64,000 nucleotides of DNA. It comes from an uncultured Lachnospiraceae bacterium. GTDB taxonomy: Bacteria > Bacillota > Clostridia > Lachnospirales > Lachnospiraceae. The DNA lies in contig CANQNN010000002.1 of NCBI GenBank assembly GCA_947625205.1, positions 124,001-188,000 of the forward strand, given 5' to 3'. Numbering within the stretch: the stretch's first letter is position 1; each line of letters starts with the position of its first letter. Positions 43,848 through 52,441 of this stretch are shown one piece after another. Under the pieces are notes generated by a model. It searched no databases, was not told the DNA's origin, and saw only the letters and a program-made list of their open reading frames with translations. The position numbers and the translations under genes are program-made.

Positions 43848-45033
43848 AAATAAGACGATAAAAAGAATAGTGTTTTTTGGGCTGATGTTTGCGGTATCCG
43901 GCGCAATTGCATGGATAGCAAGCATACTTTACGGAAAAAATACCGAGATGCTCCTGCGGAACGTTGTCATGATACTGGCGGGTTCCGGCATCGTGATATT
44001 TTCCTACTCTATGGAAGAGATCGAGCATCGTTTTATTTACCGCAATGAAGGAAAGTATATGCGGTTTTCGCTGATGTATCTGTTCAGCCTGGGCGCCGCG
44101 GTATTTCTGCCTCTTCTGCCGGTGACAGGCTGGCCGTTTCTTGTGATCTTTGTGCTTTTGGGGGTGTTTAGCGACGGCGTTACCGGCCTGGTGGCGGGCA
44201 GCGCGTGTCTGCTTTTGTCGGTCAATCTGGCCGGCGGTTCCTTCTCCGTATTCTGGCTTTACTTTATCAGCGGCGCGGCGGGCATACTTGTCTTCAGTAT
44301 GTTGAATGACGAGTTTAAAGTCGGATTGCCCATGTTTATATCGCTTTCCGTATTGATGCTGTGTCTTACCGCCAATGTGATCCTGATGTCACAGAGCCGG
44401 CTGTCCGTGGCGCAGTTTACGATTCCCGGGATCAACCTGATCGTCTGCTGTATCCTTCTTTTGGTCAGTCTCAAATTGTTCAGCACGGCAGTGATCCACA
44501 GAAACAGGGAGAAATATATGGAGATCAATGATCCGGAATTTCCGCTCCTGGTACAGCTCAAGGATATGTCCAAAGAAGAATATTATCATGCGATACATAC
44601 GGCGTATCTGAGCGACCGGATCGCAAGAAGGCTGGGGTTAGACGATGCGGCTGCCAAGGCGTGCGCCTACTATCACAGGATCGGCATATTAAAAGGTGAG
44701 AATACATGGGAAAATGTTGCGTCTATCTGCAGCGAATATCATTTTCCCGCCAATACGAGAAGAATACTGAAAGAGTATGTGGACGATTCAGAGAAGATCG
44801 TGTCAAAAGAGACCATCGTTGTACTGTTCGCCGATACTATTGTTTCGTCCATTCTGTATCTGCTTGAAAAAGATTCCCGGGCAGAGCTGGATTATGAGCA
44901 GATAATCGATACCGTATTTCAGAAGAAGCTGGAGACGGACGAACTGTGGGAAAATGAGATTTCTCTGGCGCAGATCCGTGCAATGAGGAGAATATTTATC
45001 GAGGAGAAATTATACTATGACTTCCTGCGTTGA
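43834..45033 (+). CDS. PgpH/YqfF-like 7TM protein with degenerate HD domain
   Basis: The 399-residue protein takes the place of the c-di-AMP phosphodiesterase PgpH (YqfF) between phoH and ybeY. About seven membrane helices (about 10-225) lead into a C-terminal domain that aligns with the PgpH HD core: YYHAIHTAYLSDRIARRLGL (about 248-267) and ACAYYHRIGIL (about 275-285). Functional enzymes read YYHDIGK there, so the metal-binding Asp is Arg here, and no HHGT-type motif follows. The large extracytoplasmic 7TMR-HDED domain of PgpH is also missing. I infer a shortened, probably inactive relative. GTG 43834 follows AGGAA and overlaps phoH by 14 bp; the longer frame would overlap much more. Confidence 0.7.
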   Translation: MGKDKNKTIKRIVFFGLMFAVSGAIAWIASILYGKNTEMLLRNVVMILAGSGIVIFSYSMEEIEHRFIYRNEGKYMRFSLMYLFSLGAAVFLPLLPVTGWPFLVIFVLLGVFSDGVTGLVAGSACLLLSVNLAGGSFSVFWLYFISGAAGILVFSMLNDEFKVGLPMFISLSVLMLCLTANVILMSQSRLSVAQFTIPGINLIVCCILLLVSLKLFSTAVIHRNREKYMEINDPEFPLLVQLKDMSKEEYYHAIHTAYLSDRIARRLGLDDAAAKACAYYHRIGILKGENTWENVASICSEYHFPANTRRILKEYVDDSEKIVSKETIVVLFADTIVSSILYLLEKDSRAELDYEQIIDTVFQKKLETDELWENEISLAQIRAMRRIFIEEKLYYDFLR

Positions 45034-45520
45034 GAATGAAACGAAGGTTACATTCCCGTTTGACATGAAGACGATACTGGAGCAGGTCATGGAGGCGGTC
45101 ACGGAGATGGAAAAATGTCCTTATGAGACTTCCGTAAGCCTTCTTGTTATGGATAATGAAGGTATACGCCAGTTCAACAGGGATTACCGCGGCATTGACA
45201 GTGAGACGGACGTGCTGTCTTTTCCGAATATTACATTTGACCGGGCAGGCGATTTCTCTGTCGTGGAATCGGGCGAAGCGGATTTCTTTGATCCGGACAG
45301 CGGCGAACTGATCCTAGGGGATATTATCATTTCCGCTGACCGTGTTCTGGCGCAGGCGCAGGAGTACGGGCACAGTGTGATGAGGGAATTTGCATTTCTG
45401 ACGGCCCATAGTATGCTGCATCTGTGCGGTTATGACCATATGGAGAAAGAGGATGCCGAGGTTATGGAGAAGAAGCAAGAGGATGTCCTTAACCGGCTGG
45501 GCATAACAAGGGATCTGTAA
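45017..45520 (+). CDS. ybeY: Endoribonuclease / rRNA maturation factor YbeY
   Basis: The 167-residue protein has the metal site HSMLHLCGYDH near residue 135-146 (H-x3-H-x5-H) and the motifs FNRDYRGIDSETDVLSFP and LGDIIISADRV. YbeY acts in 16S rRNA 3' end processing and ribosome quality control. The ATG at 45017 overlaps the previous gene by 17 bp with GAGGAG upstream. Confidence 0.96.
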   Translation: MTSCVENETKVTFPFDMKTILEQVMEAVTEMEKCPYETSVSLLVMDNEGIRQFNRDYRGIDSETDVLSFPNITFDRAGDFSVVESGEADFFDPDSGELILGDIIISADRVLAQAQEYGHSVMREFAFLTAHSMLHLCGYDHMEKEDAEVMEKKQEDVLNRLGITRDL

Positions 45521-45580
45521 GAGCAGCACGCAGTTTAGGAACGATGAGCATGTAATGTAATAAAAGGATATGATACTATT

Positions 45581-47242
45581 ATGAGATTACGAAAGAGAGA
45601 AAACAGGCAGGGAAGCTTCTTTGGCAGAGTGATCAAGAATCCGCTGGTGCAGTACGCGGGTGTTTTTTCCTATATCATTTTGCTTATAATGAGGATCCTT
45701 CTTATTAAGACGATCGGGAGCGCGGGCGTGGGAATGTTTGCACCGGCCTTTGAACTGTTTTTTCTGGTCGCTCTTTTTACCTCTTATAGCATTACGGGAG
45801 CGATGTCGGGGATCATTCGTTACCGGGTAAAGCGGGAACAGTACAGAAATGCAAAAAGGGTGTTCCGCACGGCGTTTTTTATGGATCTGTTTATTAGTGT
45901 GCTGGCAGCGGCAGCGCTTATAGTGTTTTCCTCCCGGATCGCCGGGATCGTTGTGCTGGAACCGCTGGCGCGCATGGCGATCATGGCGGCTGCGCCGCTC
46001 CTGATCTTTGCAGCGTTTATCGGTACATTCAGGGGATATTTTAACGGATACGGGCTGGGTATGCTGACGGCGCATTCTCAGTATATCGAGGCTGTTTCTA
46101 TGCTGATCGGCGTTTTATTCTGCTCGGGTCTGATGTATGATTACGGATCAAAGGTTGCGGCGTTAAAGCAAAACGAATTGTTTGCATATGCATACGGCGC
46201 TATGGGGGCGATGATCGGCGTCATGCTGTCCCAGATCATCGCTACGCTCCATCTTCTTGTGGTATATGTGATTTACTCCGGTACGCTTCGCGGCAAGCTG
46301 GGTATGGACGGCAGCAAACGGATGGAGACACAGTATACGATACAGCGGATGATACTGGATAACAGCGTCCCTGTTGCTGTCGTTGCCATCTTTACCAATG
46401 CGTTCATGCTGATCGATCAGCGTATGCTCAATTACTGCATGAACAGGCTTGAACTGGAGCCGGAGAGGACTGCTCTCTGGGGCGATTACTACGGTAAGTG
46501 CGCGGCGATTCTGGGAATCGCTTCTTCGTTTGCCATACTGAGTGTCTTCTCCCTGACCGGCAGGATCAGCAGCGCATATGAGAGAGAAGAATACCGGGTG
46601 ATGCGGGACAGGATCGGCAGGGCGGTCCGCAAATTAAGCATCGTAGCTTTTCCGATAGCCATATATCTGGCTGTTCTGTCGAAAGCGCTGGTCGCACAGC
46701 TGTTTGTGGGTGACGGCGACAACGTTGTCCTATGGATCCGGGAGGGCGCGGCGGTGATCGTACTGTACGCCTTTTCTTTCCTGTTCGGACAGATCATGTA
46801 TAAACTGCATATGATCAGGGAACTGCTCGTCACAACTGTTATTTCGCTGGCTGTTCATGTGGTCAGCGCATATCTGCTTGTACAGAAGGCGCTTATGGGA
46901 ATCAACGGCGTCGTATATTCCCTGCTCATCTTTTTTGCAGTTTATGCGGTGCTGAACTTCCTGCTTGTCTGCAGAAGCTTAAAATACAGGCAGGAATGGC
47001 TGGGCGGGATCGTGTTTCCGGCGGCTGCGGCCGGTGTGTCCGGTGTGGCGGTCGGCATCATAAACTATCTGCTGCTTGAACCGTTAGGCGGGCTTGCCAC
47101 GATATTGATCGGTGTTTTGACAGGACTGTTTTTCTATATCACATTCCTGATGATCTTAAGGGTTATCGGCGAGGCCGAGCTGTCAAGGATGCCGCTTGGA
47201 TTTTTCTTTATCATGTTTGGCAGAAATATAGGCGTCCTCTGA
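45581..47242 (+). CDS. MATE/MurJ-like polysaccharide or lipid flippase (SpoVB-like superfamily)
   Basis: The 553-residue protein has about 14 predicted membrane helices and a basic cytoplasmic N-terminus (RLRKRENRQGS). Features are the early helix with FAPAFELFFLVALFTSYSITGAMSG and the central FRGYFNGYGLGMLTAHSQYIEAV, which resembles FRGYFQG of MurJ/SpoVB flippases. Such proteins flip lipid-linked sugars (peptidoglycan precursor, teichoic acid or spore polysaccharide). Which substrate is used cannot be read here. It follows ybeY where Bacillus has dgkA, and it is probably a separate function. Confidence 0.8.
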   Translation: MRLRKRENRQGSFFGRVIKNPLVQYAGVFSYIILLIMRILLIKTIGSAGVGMFAPAFELFFLVALFTSYSITGAMSGIIRYRVKREQYRNAKRVFRTAFFMDLFISVLAAAALIVFSSRIAGIVVLEPLARMAIMAAAPLLIFAAFIGTFRGYFNGYGLGMLTAHSQYIEAVSMLIGVLFCSGLMYDYGSKVAALKQNELFAYAYGAMGAMIGVMLSQIIATLHLLVVYVIYSGTLRGKLGMDGSKRMETQYTIQRMILDNSVPVAVVAIFTNAFMLIDQRMLNYCMNRLELEPERTALWGDYYGKCAAILGIASSFAILSVFSLTGRISSAYEREEYRVMRDRIGRAVRKLSIVAFPIAIYLAVLSKALVAQLFVGDGDNVVLWIREGAAVIVLYAFSFLFGQIMYKLHMIRELLVTTVISLAVHVVSAYLLVQKALMGINGVVYSLLIFFAVYAVLNFLLVCRSLKYRQEWLGGIVFPAAAAGVSGVAVGIINYLLLEPLGGLATILIGVLTGLFFYITFLMILRVIGEAELSRMPLGFFFIMFGRNIGVL

Positions 47243-47355
47243 TAATAGGGCTGTTCTGCGGTATTATGACAGAAAATGATATAGCGACTGCATAAATTTA
47301 AGAAAATGACTGATACTGATTACAGAAAACCGTTAAAGAAAGGTTATGTGTAAGA

Positions 47356-48045
47356 ATGAAAATTATAAGACGTATCAGTCTTTTTCTTGTATTGTCGGGC
47401 GTGATGCTGGGACTCGGCGGTTATGGCGCGCTGAAAGCGGAGCAGTTCTTTTATCCGAACAGATACCGTACGGATGAGGCGGCCGGCCATGACTATGTGC
47501 CGCAGGCACAGACCTACGGTGAAAGCGCCGCCGAAAAAGATGAACAGGACACAGAGGAACAAATCATAGAAACAGCGGTCGGACAAGTCCCGGTCGTAAC
47601 GGCGGATACGGCGTATCTGATCGAGGAAGTCAATCTGTCGGACGGCACGGTACTGGAGAAGGAGGAGAGCGTGCCGGTCAAATATATAGGGCTGGACCGT
47701 GAAAAGCTGCTGGAAGAATTAAAGAATTATGACGATAATCCTCCGCTGTCGGAACTGGAGCAGGGGTTTGAGACTCTGGAGCTTACCGCCTTTTCCAAGG
47801 ACAGGGTGGTGATATGTAAATACTATAGGCCAGAGGAGGAAGAGCAGCAGGAGAGCCGGGGTTTCTACGTTATGGCTGCCGATCATTTTGTGGTGGTATA
47901 CCGTGGGGACAAAAAGACGCCCTACATCAATACAGAGATACTGCTTGAGAGCCTGAGTGATGCACTGCAGGCAGAGATCATCCAGGGTAAATATATGGAG
48001 ACGGAGGACGAGGTGTATACGTTTCTTGAATCCTATTCAAGTTAA
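47356..48045 (+). CDS. Membrane-anchored protein with BofC C-terminal-like domain
   Basis: The 229-residue protein begins with a signal or anchor helix (about 8-27: LFLVLSGVMLGLGGYGAL), then an acidic linker and a C-terminal region with RGFYVMAADHFVVVYRGDK and IIQGKYMETEDEVYTFLESYSS. The last part resembles the BofC C-terminal domain (intramembrane sporulation checkpoint in Bacillus), which ends in a similar ...FLE.YSS pattern. I call it BofC-like on pattern, not on proven homology. It is probably extracytoplasmic. An AAAGG site lies about 14 nt before the ATG. Confidence 0.6.
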   Translation: MKIIRRISLFLVLSGVMLGLGGYGALKAEQFFYPNRYRTDEAAGHDYVPQAQTYGESAAEKDEQDTEEQIIETAVGQVPVVTADTAYLIEEVNLSDGTVLEKEESVPVKYIGLDREKLLEELKNYDDNPPLSELEQGFETLELTAFSKDRVVICKYYRPEEEEQQESRGFYVMAADHFVVVYRGDKKTPYINTEILLESLSDALQAEIIQGKYMETEDEVYTFLESYSS

Positions 48046-48089
48046 ATCTCATCCGCGTCAAGTTTATAAGGTCTTATGATGGAGGATTT

Positions 48090-49421
48090 ATGAACAGAAA
48101 AATTGCCGTGATAGGCGGCGGCGCGGCCGGAATGACGGCGGCCATAGCGGCGGCACGGTCCGGCGCATCGGTGACGGTCTACGAGAGAAACGACAGAGTC
48201 GGAAAGAAAATATTGTCTACGGGCAACGGCAAGTGCAATTTTTCCAATGAGAAGATGGGGCGCGCATATTATCGTGGGAGCGGAGCAGCGCTCGTGGATA
48301 ATATCTATGCGAATTTCGGCGTGAAACAGACGGTGGAATTTTTTAGAGGACTTGGTATGCGGATCAAAAGCCGCGACGGGTATCTCTATCCGGCGAGTGG
48401 TCAGGCGTCTACCGTGCTCGATGTGCTGCGCTATGAGCTGGAACGTCTGCCGGTCAGGATACATACCGGACAGCGGATCGTCGCTGTGGATGTCCATAAG
48501 TGTGAAAACGGCGCCGTTGCAGGAGAGACTGCCGGCAGCGTTGCATGCGGACAGATCGTTGTTGAAACAGAAAATCATGCAAAAGAAAAGTATGACGCCG
48601 TGATACTTGCCTGCGGTGGAAAGGCGGCTCCCGGCACCGGATCGGACGGCGCCGGGTACATCATGGCTGAGAAGCTCGGCCACCGGATCGTACCGGTCGT
48701 GCCGGCGCTGACAGCGCTGCGGTGCGCCGAAGATTTCTATAAACGTGTGGCGGGCGTGCGCTGTGACGCGAAGCTTACATTGTACATAGACGGACAGCCG
48801 GGCAGATCCGACAGGGGAGAGCTGCAGTGGACGGACTACGGCATATCCGGGATCCCTGTCTTTCAGTTAAGCAGGGATGCGGCATATGCGCTGAAGGACG
48901 GCAGATCCGTTACGGTCAGTATCGATCTGATGCCGGATCTTGATAGAGAAGAAGATGTTACATATGCGTATGCCGGGGCAGCGGATGATCCGGCTGCGTC
49001 TGCGCGCGACCTGTTCTGGCGGAAGCGGTGGGAAAGCCAGTCCTGGCAGTCAATGGATCGGTTTGTGACCGGACTGGTCAATAAAAAGATCGGACTCCTA
49101 TTGCTGAAGCTGGCCGGCATTAAAGAGACGGAGATAGCATACAATGTGCCGGAACGTAACAGAAAGGAATTGACAAAGCTTTTTCGTTCACTTATTGTGT
49201 CTGTTAAGGGAACCAACTCCTTCGAGCAGGCGCAGGTCAGCGCGGGCGGAATAGACTGCAGCGAAGTGACCGGACAGCTGGAATCGCGTATTGTGCCGGG
49301 AGTCTATTTCGCGGGCGAGATCCTTGATCTGGACGGCATTTGCGGCGGTTACAATCTGCAGTGGGCATGGAGCAGCGGGTATACGGCGGGCCGGGCTGCC
49401 GCAGGCAATCCGGCAGAGTAG
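48090..49421 (+). CDS. BaiN/HI0933-family NAD(P)/FAD-dependent oxidoreductase
   Basis: This 443-residue flavoprotein begins with RKIAVIGGGAAGMTAAIAAAR (dinucleotide fold) and has the family motif GKKILSTGNGKCNFSN. The C-terminal GVYFAGEILDLDGICGGYNLQWAWSSG contacts FAD. The family includes YhiN and BaiN, the latter linked to bile-acid dehydroxylation in gut clostridia. There are no other bai genes here, so a bile role is not supported. GGAGG precedes ATG 48090. Confidence 0.92.
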   Translation: MNRKIAVIGGGAAGMTAAIAAARSGASVTVYERNDRVGKKILSTGNGKCNFSNEKMGRAYYRGSGAALVDNIYANFGVKQTVEFFRGLGMRIKSRDGYLYPASGQASTVLDVLRYELERLPVRIHTGQRIVAVDVHKCENGAVAGETAGSVACGQIVVETENHAKEKYDAVILACGGKAAPGTGSDGAGYIMAEKLGHRIVPVVPALTALRCAEDFYKRVAGVRCDAKLTLYIDGQPGRSDRGELQWTDYGISGIPVFQLSRDAAYALKDGRSVTVSIDLMPDLDREEDVTYAYAGAADDPAASARDLFWRKRWESQSWQSMDRFVTGLVNKKIGLLLLKLAGIKETEIAYNVPERNRKELTKLFRSLIVSVKGTNSFEQAQVSAGGIDCSEVTGQLESRIVPGVYFAGEILDLDGICGGYNLQWAWSSGYTAGRAAAGNPAE

Positions 49422-49451
49422 AAAAGGCAGAAAGGTTATTGGTATTTACAG

Positions 49452-50588
49452 ATGGAAGTCATACTGAAGAATCTGACTAAGAAATTTCCGAGCCGGGACA
49501 GGAAGAATCGCAATGAGGTGATTGCGGTCAATGATTTTGACTTTACAATTCCGGACGGTAAGCTGATCGGACTTTTAGGACCGTCGGGCTGCGGTAAGAG
49601 TACGGTGCTGAATCTGATCAGCGGTCTTCTCAAGCCCACCGGCGGCAGGATTTATTTCGGAGAGGACGATGTGACGGAGCTTCCGCCGGAGCACAGGGGT
49701 ATCGGGCTTGTATTTCAGAATTATGCACTGTATCCCCATCTGACCGTCAGACAGAACATTCTGTTCCCGCTTGAGAATCTGAAAGGAAAAGATAAGCTGT
49801 CTAGGGAAGAGATGCTGAAGAAAGCAGATGAGGCGGCTAAGCTGGTTCAGATCGATGGATTGATGGATAGAAAGCCCCGTGAATTGTCGGGCGGACAGCA
49901 GCAGCGCGTGGCCATAGCCCGGGCGCTTGTGAAACGTCCCAGGGTGCTTCTGCTCGACGAGCCCCTCTCAAATCTTGATGCCAGGCTGAGACTCCAGACA
50001 AGGGAAGAGATCAGACGTATTCAGCGCGAAACGAAGATCACAACGATCTTTGTGACACATGACCAGGAGGAGGCAATGAGCATCTCGGACATGATCGTTG
50101 TGATGAAAGACGGCGTTGTACAGCAGATCGGAAAGCCGCAGGATGTGTATGACAGCCCGGCCAATCTGTTTGTCGCAAAATTCCTCGGTACGCCGCCTAT
50201 CAACCTATTTACCGGGCAGATCAGAAACAATACGCTGTATATAGGCAATGACGCCGTGCTTCAGGTGAAGGATATGCCTGATCGAGATGTCCGGGTGGGA
50301 ATCAGACCGGAAGGCTTTATCTTAAGTGACAGCGGCGTACTTACATGCGGGCTAAACGGCGTGGAGGTGATGGGGCGTGATATCAGCGTTGTCTCTCTAA
50401 ACGATGCGTCCGCGAATCCGACGGTGCGCTCCATTGTCGGCACGGAAAACAGTCTGAGCGATGATACACGGCACAAACCGGAGGGAAGTAAGGTGCGTTT
50501 TGACCTGATACCCCGCAAGGTTTTTTTGTTTGACAGCCTGACGGAAGAGAGGATCTCCTGCGAAATACAGCAGCTTGCGGCAAAGTGA
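49452..50588 (+). CDS. ABC importer ATP-binding protein (MsmK/UgpC type)
   Basis: The 378-residue ATPase drives uptake by the two permeases that follow. It shows GLLGPSGCGKSTVLNLISGL (Walker A), LSGGQQQRVAIARALVKRP (signature) and LLLDEPLSNLDARLR (Walker B). A C-terminal OB/MOI-type regulatory domain (about 245-375; DVRVGIRPEGFIL) is typical of the MalK-like group that serves sugar or glycerol-phosphate importers. It opens a four-gene operon (49452-54096) with very short gaps. Confidence 0.92.
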   Translation: MEVILKNLTKKFPSRDRKNRNEVIAVNDFDFTIPDGKLIGLLGPSGCGKSTVLNLISGLLKPTGGRIYFGEDDVTELPPEHRGIGLVFQNYALYPHLTVRQNILFPLENLKGKDKLSREEMLKKADEAAKLVQIDGLMDRKPRELSGGQQQRVAIARALVKRPRVLLLDEPLSNLDARLRLQTREEIRRIQRETKITTIFVTHDQEEAMSISDMIVVMKDGVVQQIGKPQDVYDSPANLFVAKFLGTPPINLFTGQIRNNTLYIGNDAVLQVKDMPDRDVRVGIRPEGFILSDSGVLTCGLNGVEVMGRDISVVSLNDASANPTVRSIVGTENSLSDDTRHKPEGSKVRFDLIPRKVFLFDSLTEERISCEIQQLAAK

Positions 50589-51526
50589 ATCTCCGGTTGG
50601 GGAGAAAGGCGTGGTTGATCGGTATGTTGAGAAAAATAAAAAACAGCGGCATAAAGGGGTGGCTGTATCTGCTGCCGGCGCTTGTTTTTCTGGGCGTTTT
50701 TATGGTATATCCGTTGATCGACGTTTTCGTTTATTCCTTTGAGCAAGGCTATAATTCCGCGTCACAGACCTATCAGGGAACGGGATGGTACAATTATTCC
50801 TATGTGCTGCATGACCCGTATTTCCTGCAGGCGGTGAAAAATACGTTCCTTCTGGTGGTGATCACCGTGCCCTTGTCAACGGGGATAGCGCTTTTGATCG
50901 CGCTGGGGCTTTCTTCTATCAGACCGCTTCGGAAATTTCTGCAGACCGTATTTTTCCTGCCTTATGTGACGAACACGCTGGCGGTGGGTATGGTATTTAT
51001 GATCCTGTTTAAGAAAACCGCGTATTCCGACGGACTGATCAATCTGCTTGTCACGTGGCTTGGCGGAAACAGCGTGGACTTTATCGACGGGCCGTACTGG
51101 GCCAAAATGTTTGTGCTGTGCTTTTATACGATATGGGTCGTCCTGCCCTTTAAGATCCTGATCCTGACGAACGCCCTCGCGTCCGTGAACCCGGACTATT
51201 ACCGGGCGGCGCAGGTGGACGGGACTTCGAAGACAAGGATCTTTATCCGCATTACGCTGCCGATGATTTCGCCGATGATCTTTTATCTTGTCATCACGGG
51301 ATTTATCGGGGCATTCAAGGCATACAGCGATGTGGTGGCGCTGTTTGGCACGAATTTAAACGCGGCTGGCATGAACACGATCGTCGGTTATGTCTATGAT
51401 ATGCTGTACGGTGACGGCGGCGGTTATCCTTCTTTTGCATCCGCAGCGGCGATCATTCTGTTCGCCATCGTATTTACGGTCACGTGTATTAATCTGCTGG
51501 TGAACGGGAGCAGGGTGCGGCAGTAG
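50585..51526 (+). CDS. ABC importer permease, MalF/UgpA type
   Basis: The 313-residue permease has six predicted membrane helices and the EAA loop YRAAQVDGTSKTRIFIRITLP, which docks to the ATPase. The start is uncertain. GTG 50585 overlaps the preceding stop but lacks a ribosome site; TTG 50615 has GGAGAAAGG (50600-50608) 6 nt upstream, and ATG 50624 is also possible. The cytoplasmic N-terminus then reads LRKIKNSGIKGWLYLLPAL. Confidence 0.88.
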   Translation: MNLRLGRKAWLIGMLRKIKNSGIKGWLYLLPALVFLGVFMVYPLIDVFVYSFEQGYNSASQTYQGTGWYNYSYVLHDPYFLQAVKNTFLLVVITVPLSTGIALLIALGLSSIRPLRKFLQTVFFLPYVTNTLAVGMVFMILFKKTAYSDGLINLLVTWLGGNSVDFIDGPYWAKMFVLCFYTIWVVLPFKILILTNALASVNPDYYRAAQVDGTSKTRIFIRITLPMISPMIFYLVITGFIGAFKAYSDVVALFGTNLNAAGMNTIVGYVYDMLYGDGGGYPSFASAAAIILFAIVFTVTCINLLVNGSRVRQ

Positions 51527-51556
51527 GAGGAGCGCGGCAGAGACAGGAAGGAAACG

Positions 51557-52441
51557 ATGAAAAGTATGAAGAACGAAGCTGACAGGAATATAAAGAAATT
51601 TTCCGGTGGGGGACGCACGGTTGCTGTGCGTGTCATCACTTATGCGCTGTTAGGCGTATGGGCGCTTATCGTGCTGTTTCCTTTTTACTGGATGATACTG
51701 ACGTCCCTCAAGAGCTACGGCGCATATAACTCGGAGTACATTCCGAAGCTCTATACGCTCTCGCCCACGCTTGAGAACTATGCGGATGCGTTTACGGCTG
51801 TGCCGCTAGGAAGATATCTGCTCAATACCCTGTTTTTTACCGTGGCGACAACGGCCGCTATGCTGGTCGTGATCACACTGGCGGCGTTTGCCTTTGCACG
51901 TCTGGAATTTAAGGGGAAAAACGCGGCGTTCGTGTTTTTTTTGTCCATGATGATGATTCCCAATGAACTGGTCATCATCACAAATTACATTACGATCACG
52001 AATCTTGATCTGCGCAATTCGTTTGCGGGGCTGATCCTGCCGTCTGTCACATCCGTTTTTTATCTGTATCTGCTGAAGGAGAATTTTGAGCAGATACCCG
52101 ATCATCTGTACTATGCGGCGAAGGTGGACGGCACCTCCGATCTTAAATATTTGCTGCGCGTTATGATACCGATCTCCAGACCGACGCTTGTCACCGTCAC
52201 GATCCTGAAGGTGATCGAGTGCTGGAATTCCTATGTATGGCCGAGGCTGATCACCGATGATCCGCACTATTATCTGGTATCCAACGGCATACAGGAGATC
52301 CGCGAGAACGGTTTTGGACGGGAGAACATACCGGCGATGATGGCCGCAGTCGTGGTGATATCCGTGCCGCTTATCGTTCTGTTCCTGATCTTTAGAAATA
52401 AAGTAATGGAGGGAGTATCCAGAGGAGGAACAAAGGGCTGA
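51557..52441 (+). CDS. ABC importer permease, MalG/UgpE type
   Basis: The 294-residue second permease has six helices (for example VRVITYALLGVWALIVLFPFY and LIVLFLIF) and the EAA loop YYAAKVDGTSDLKYLLRVMIP. It would form the channel with the MalF-type partner. ATG 51557 follows AGGAAGGA. The stop overlaps the next gene's start by one base (TGATG). Confidence 0.9.
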   Translation: MKSMKNEADRNIKKFSGGGRTVAVRVITYALLGVWALIVLFPFYWMILTSLKSYGAYNSEYIPKLYTLSPTLENYADAFTAVPLGRYLLNTLFFTVATTAAMLVVITLAAFAFARLEFKGKNAAFVFFLSMMMIPNELVIITNYITITNLDLRNSFAGLILPSVTSVFYLYLLKENFEQIPDHLYYAAKVDGTSDLKYLLRVMIPISRPTLVTVTILKVIECWNSYVWPRLITDDPHYYLVSNGIQEIRENGFGRENIPAMMAAVVVISVPLIVLFLIFRNKVMEGVSRGGTKG

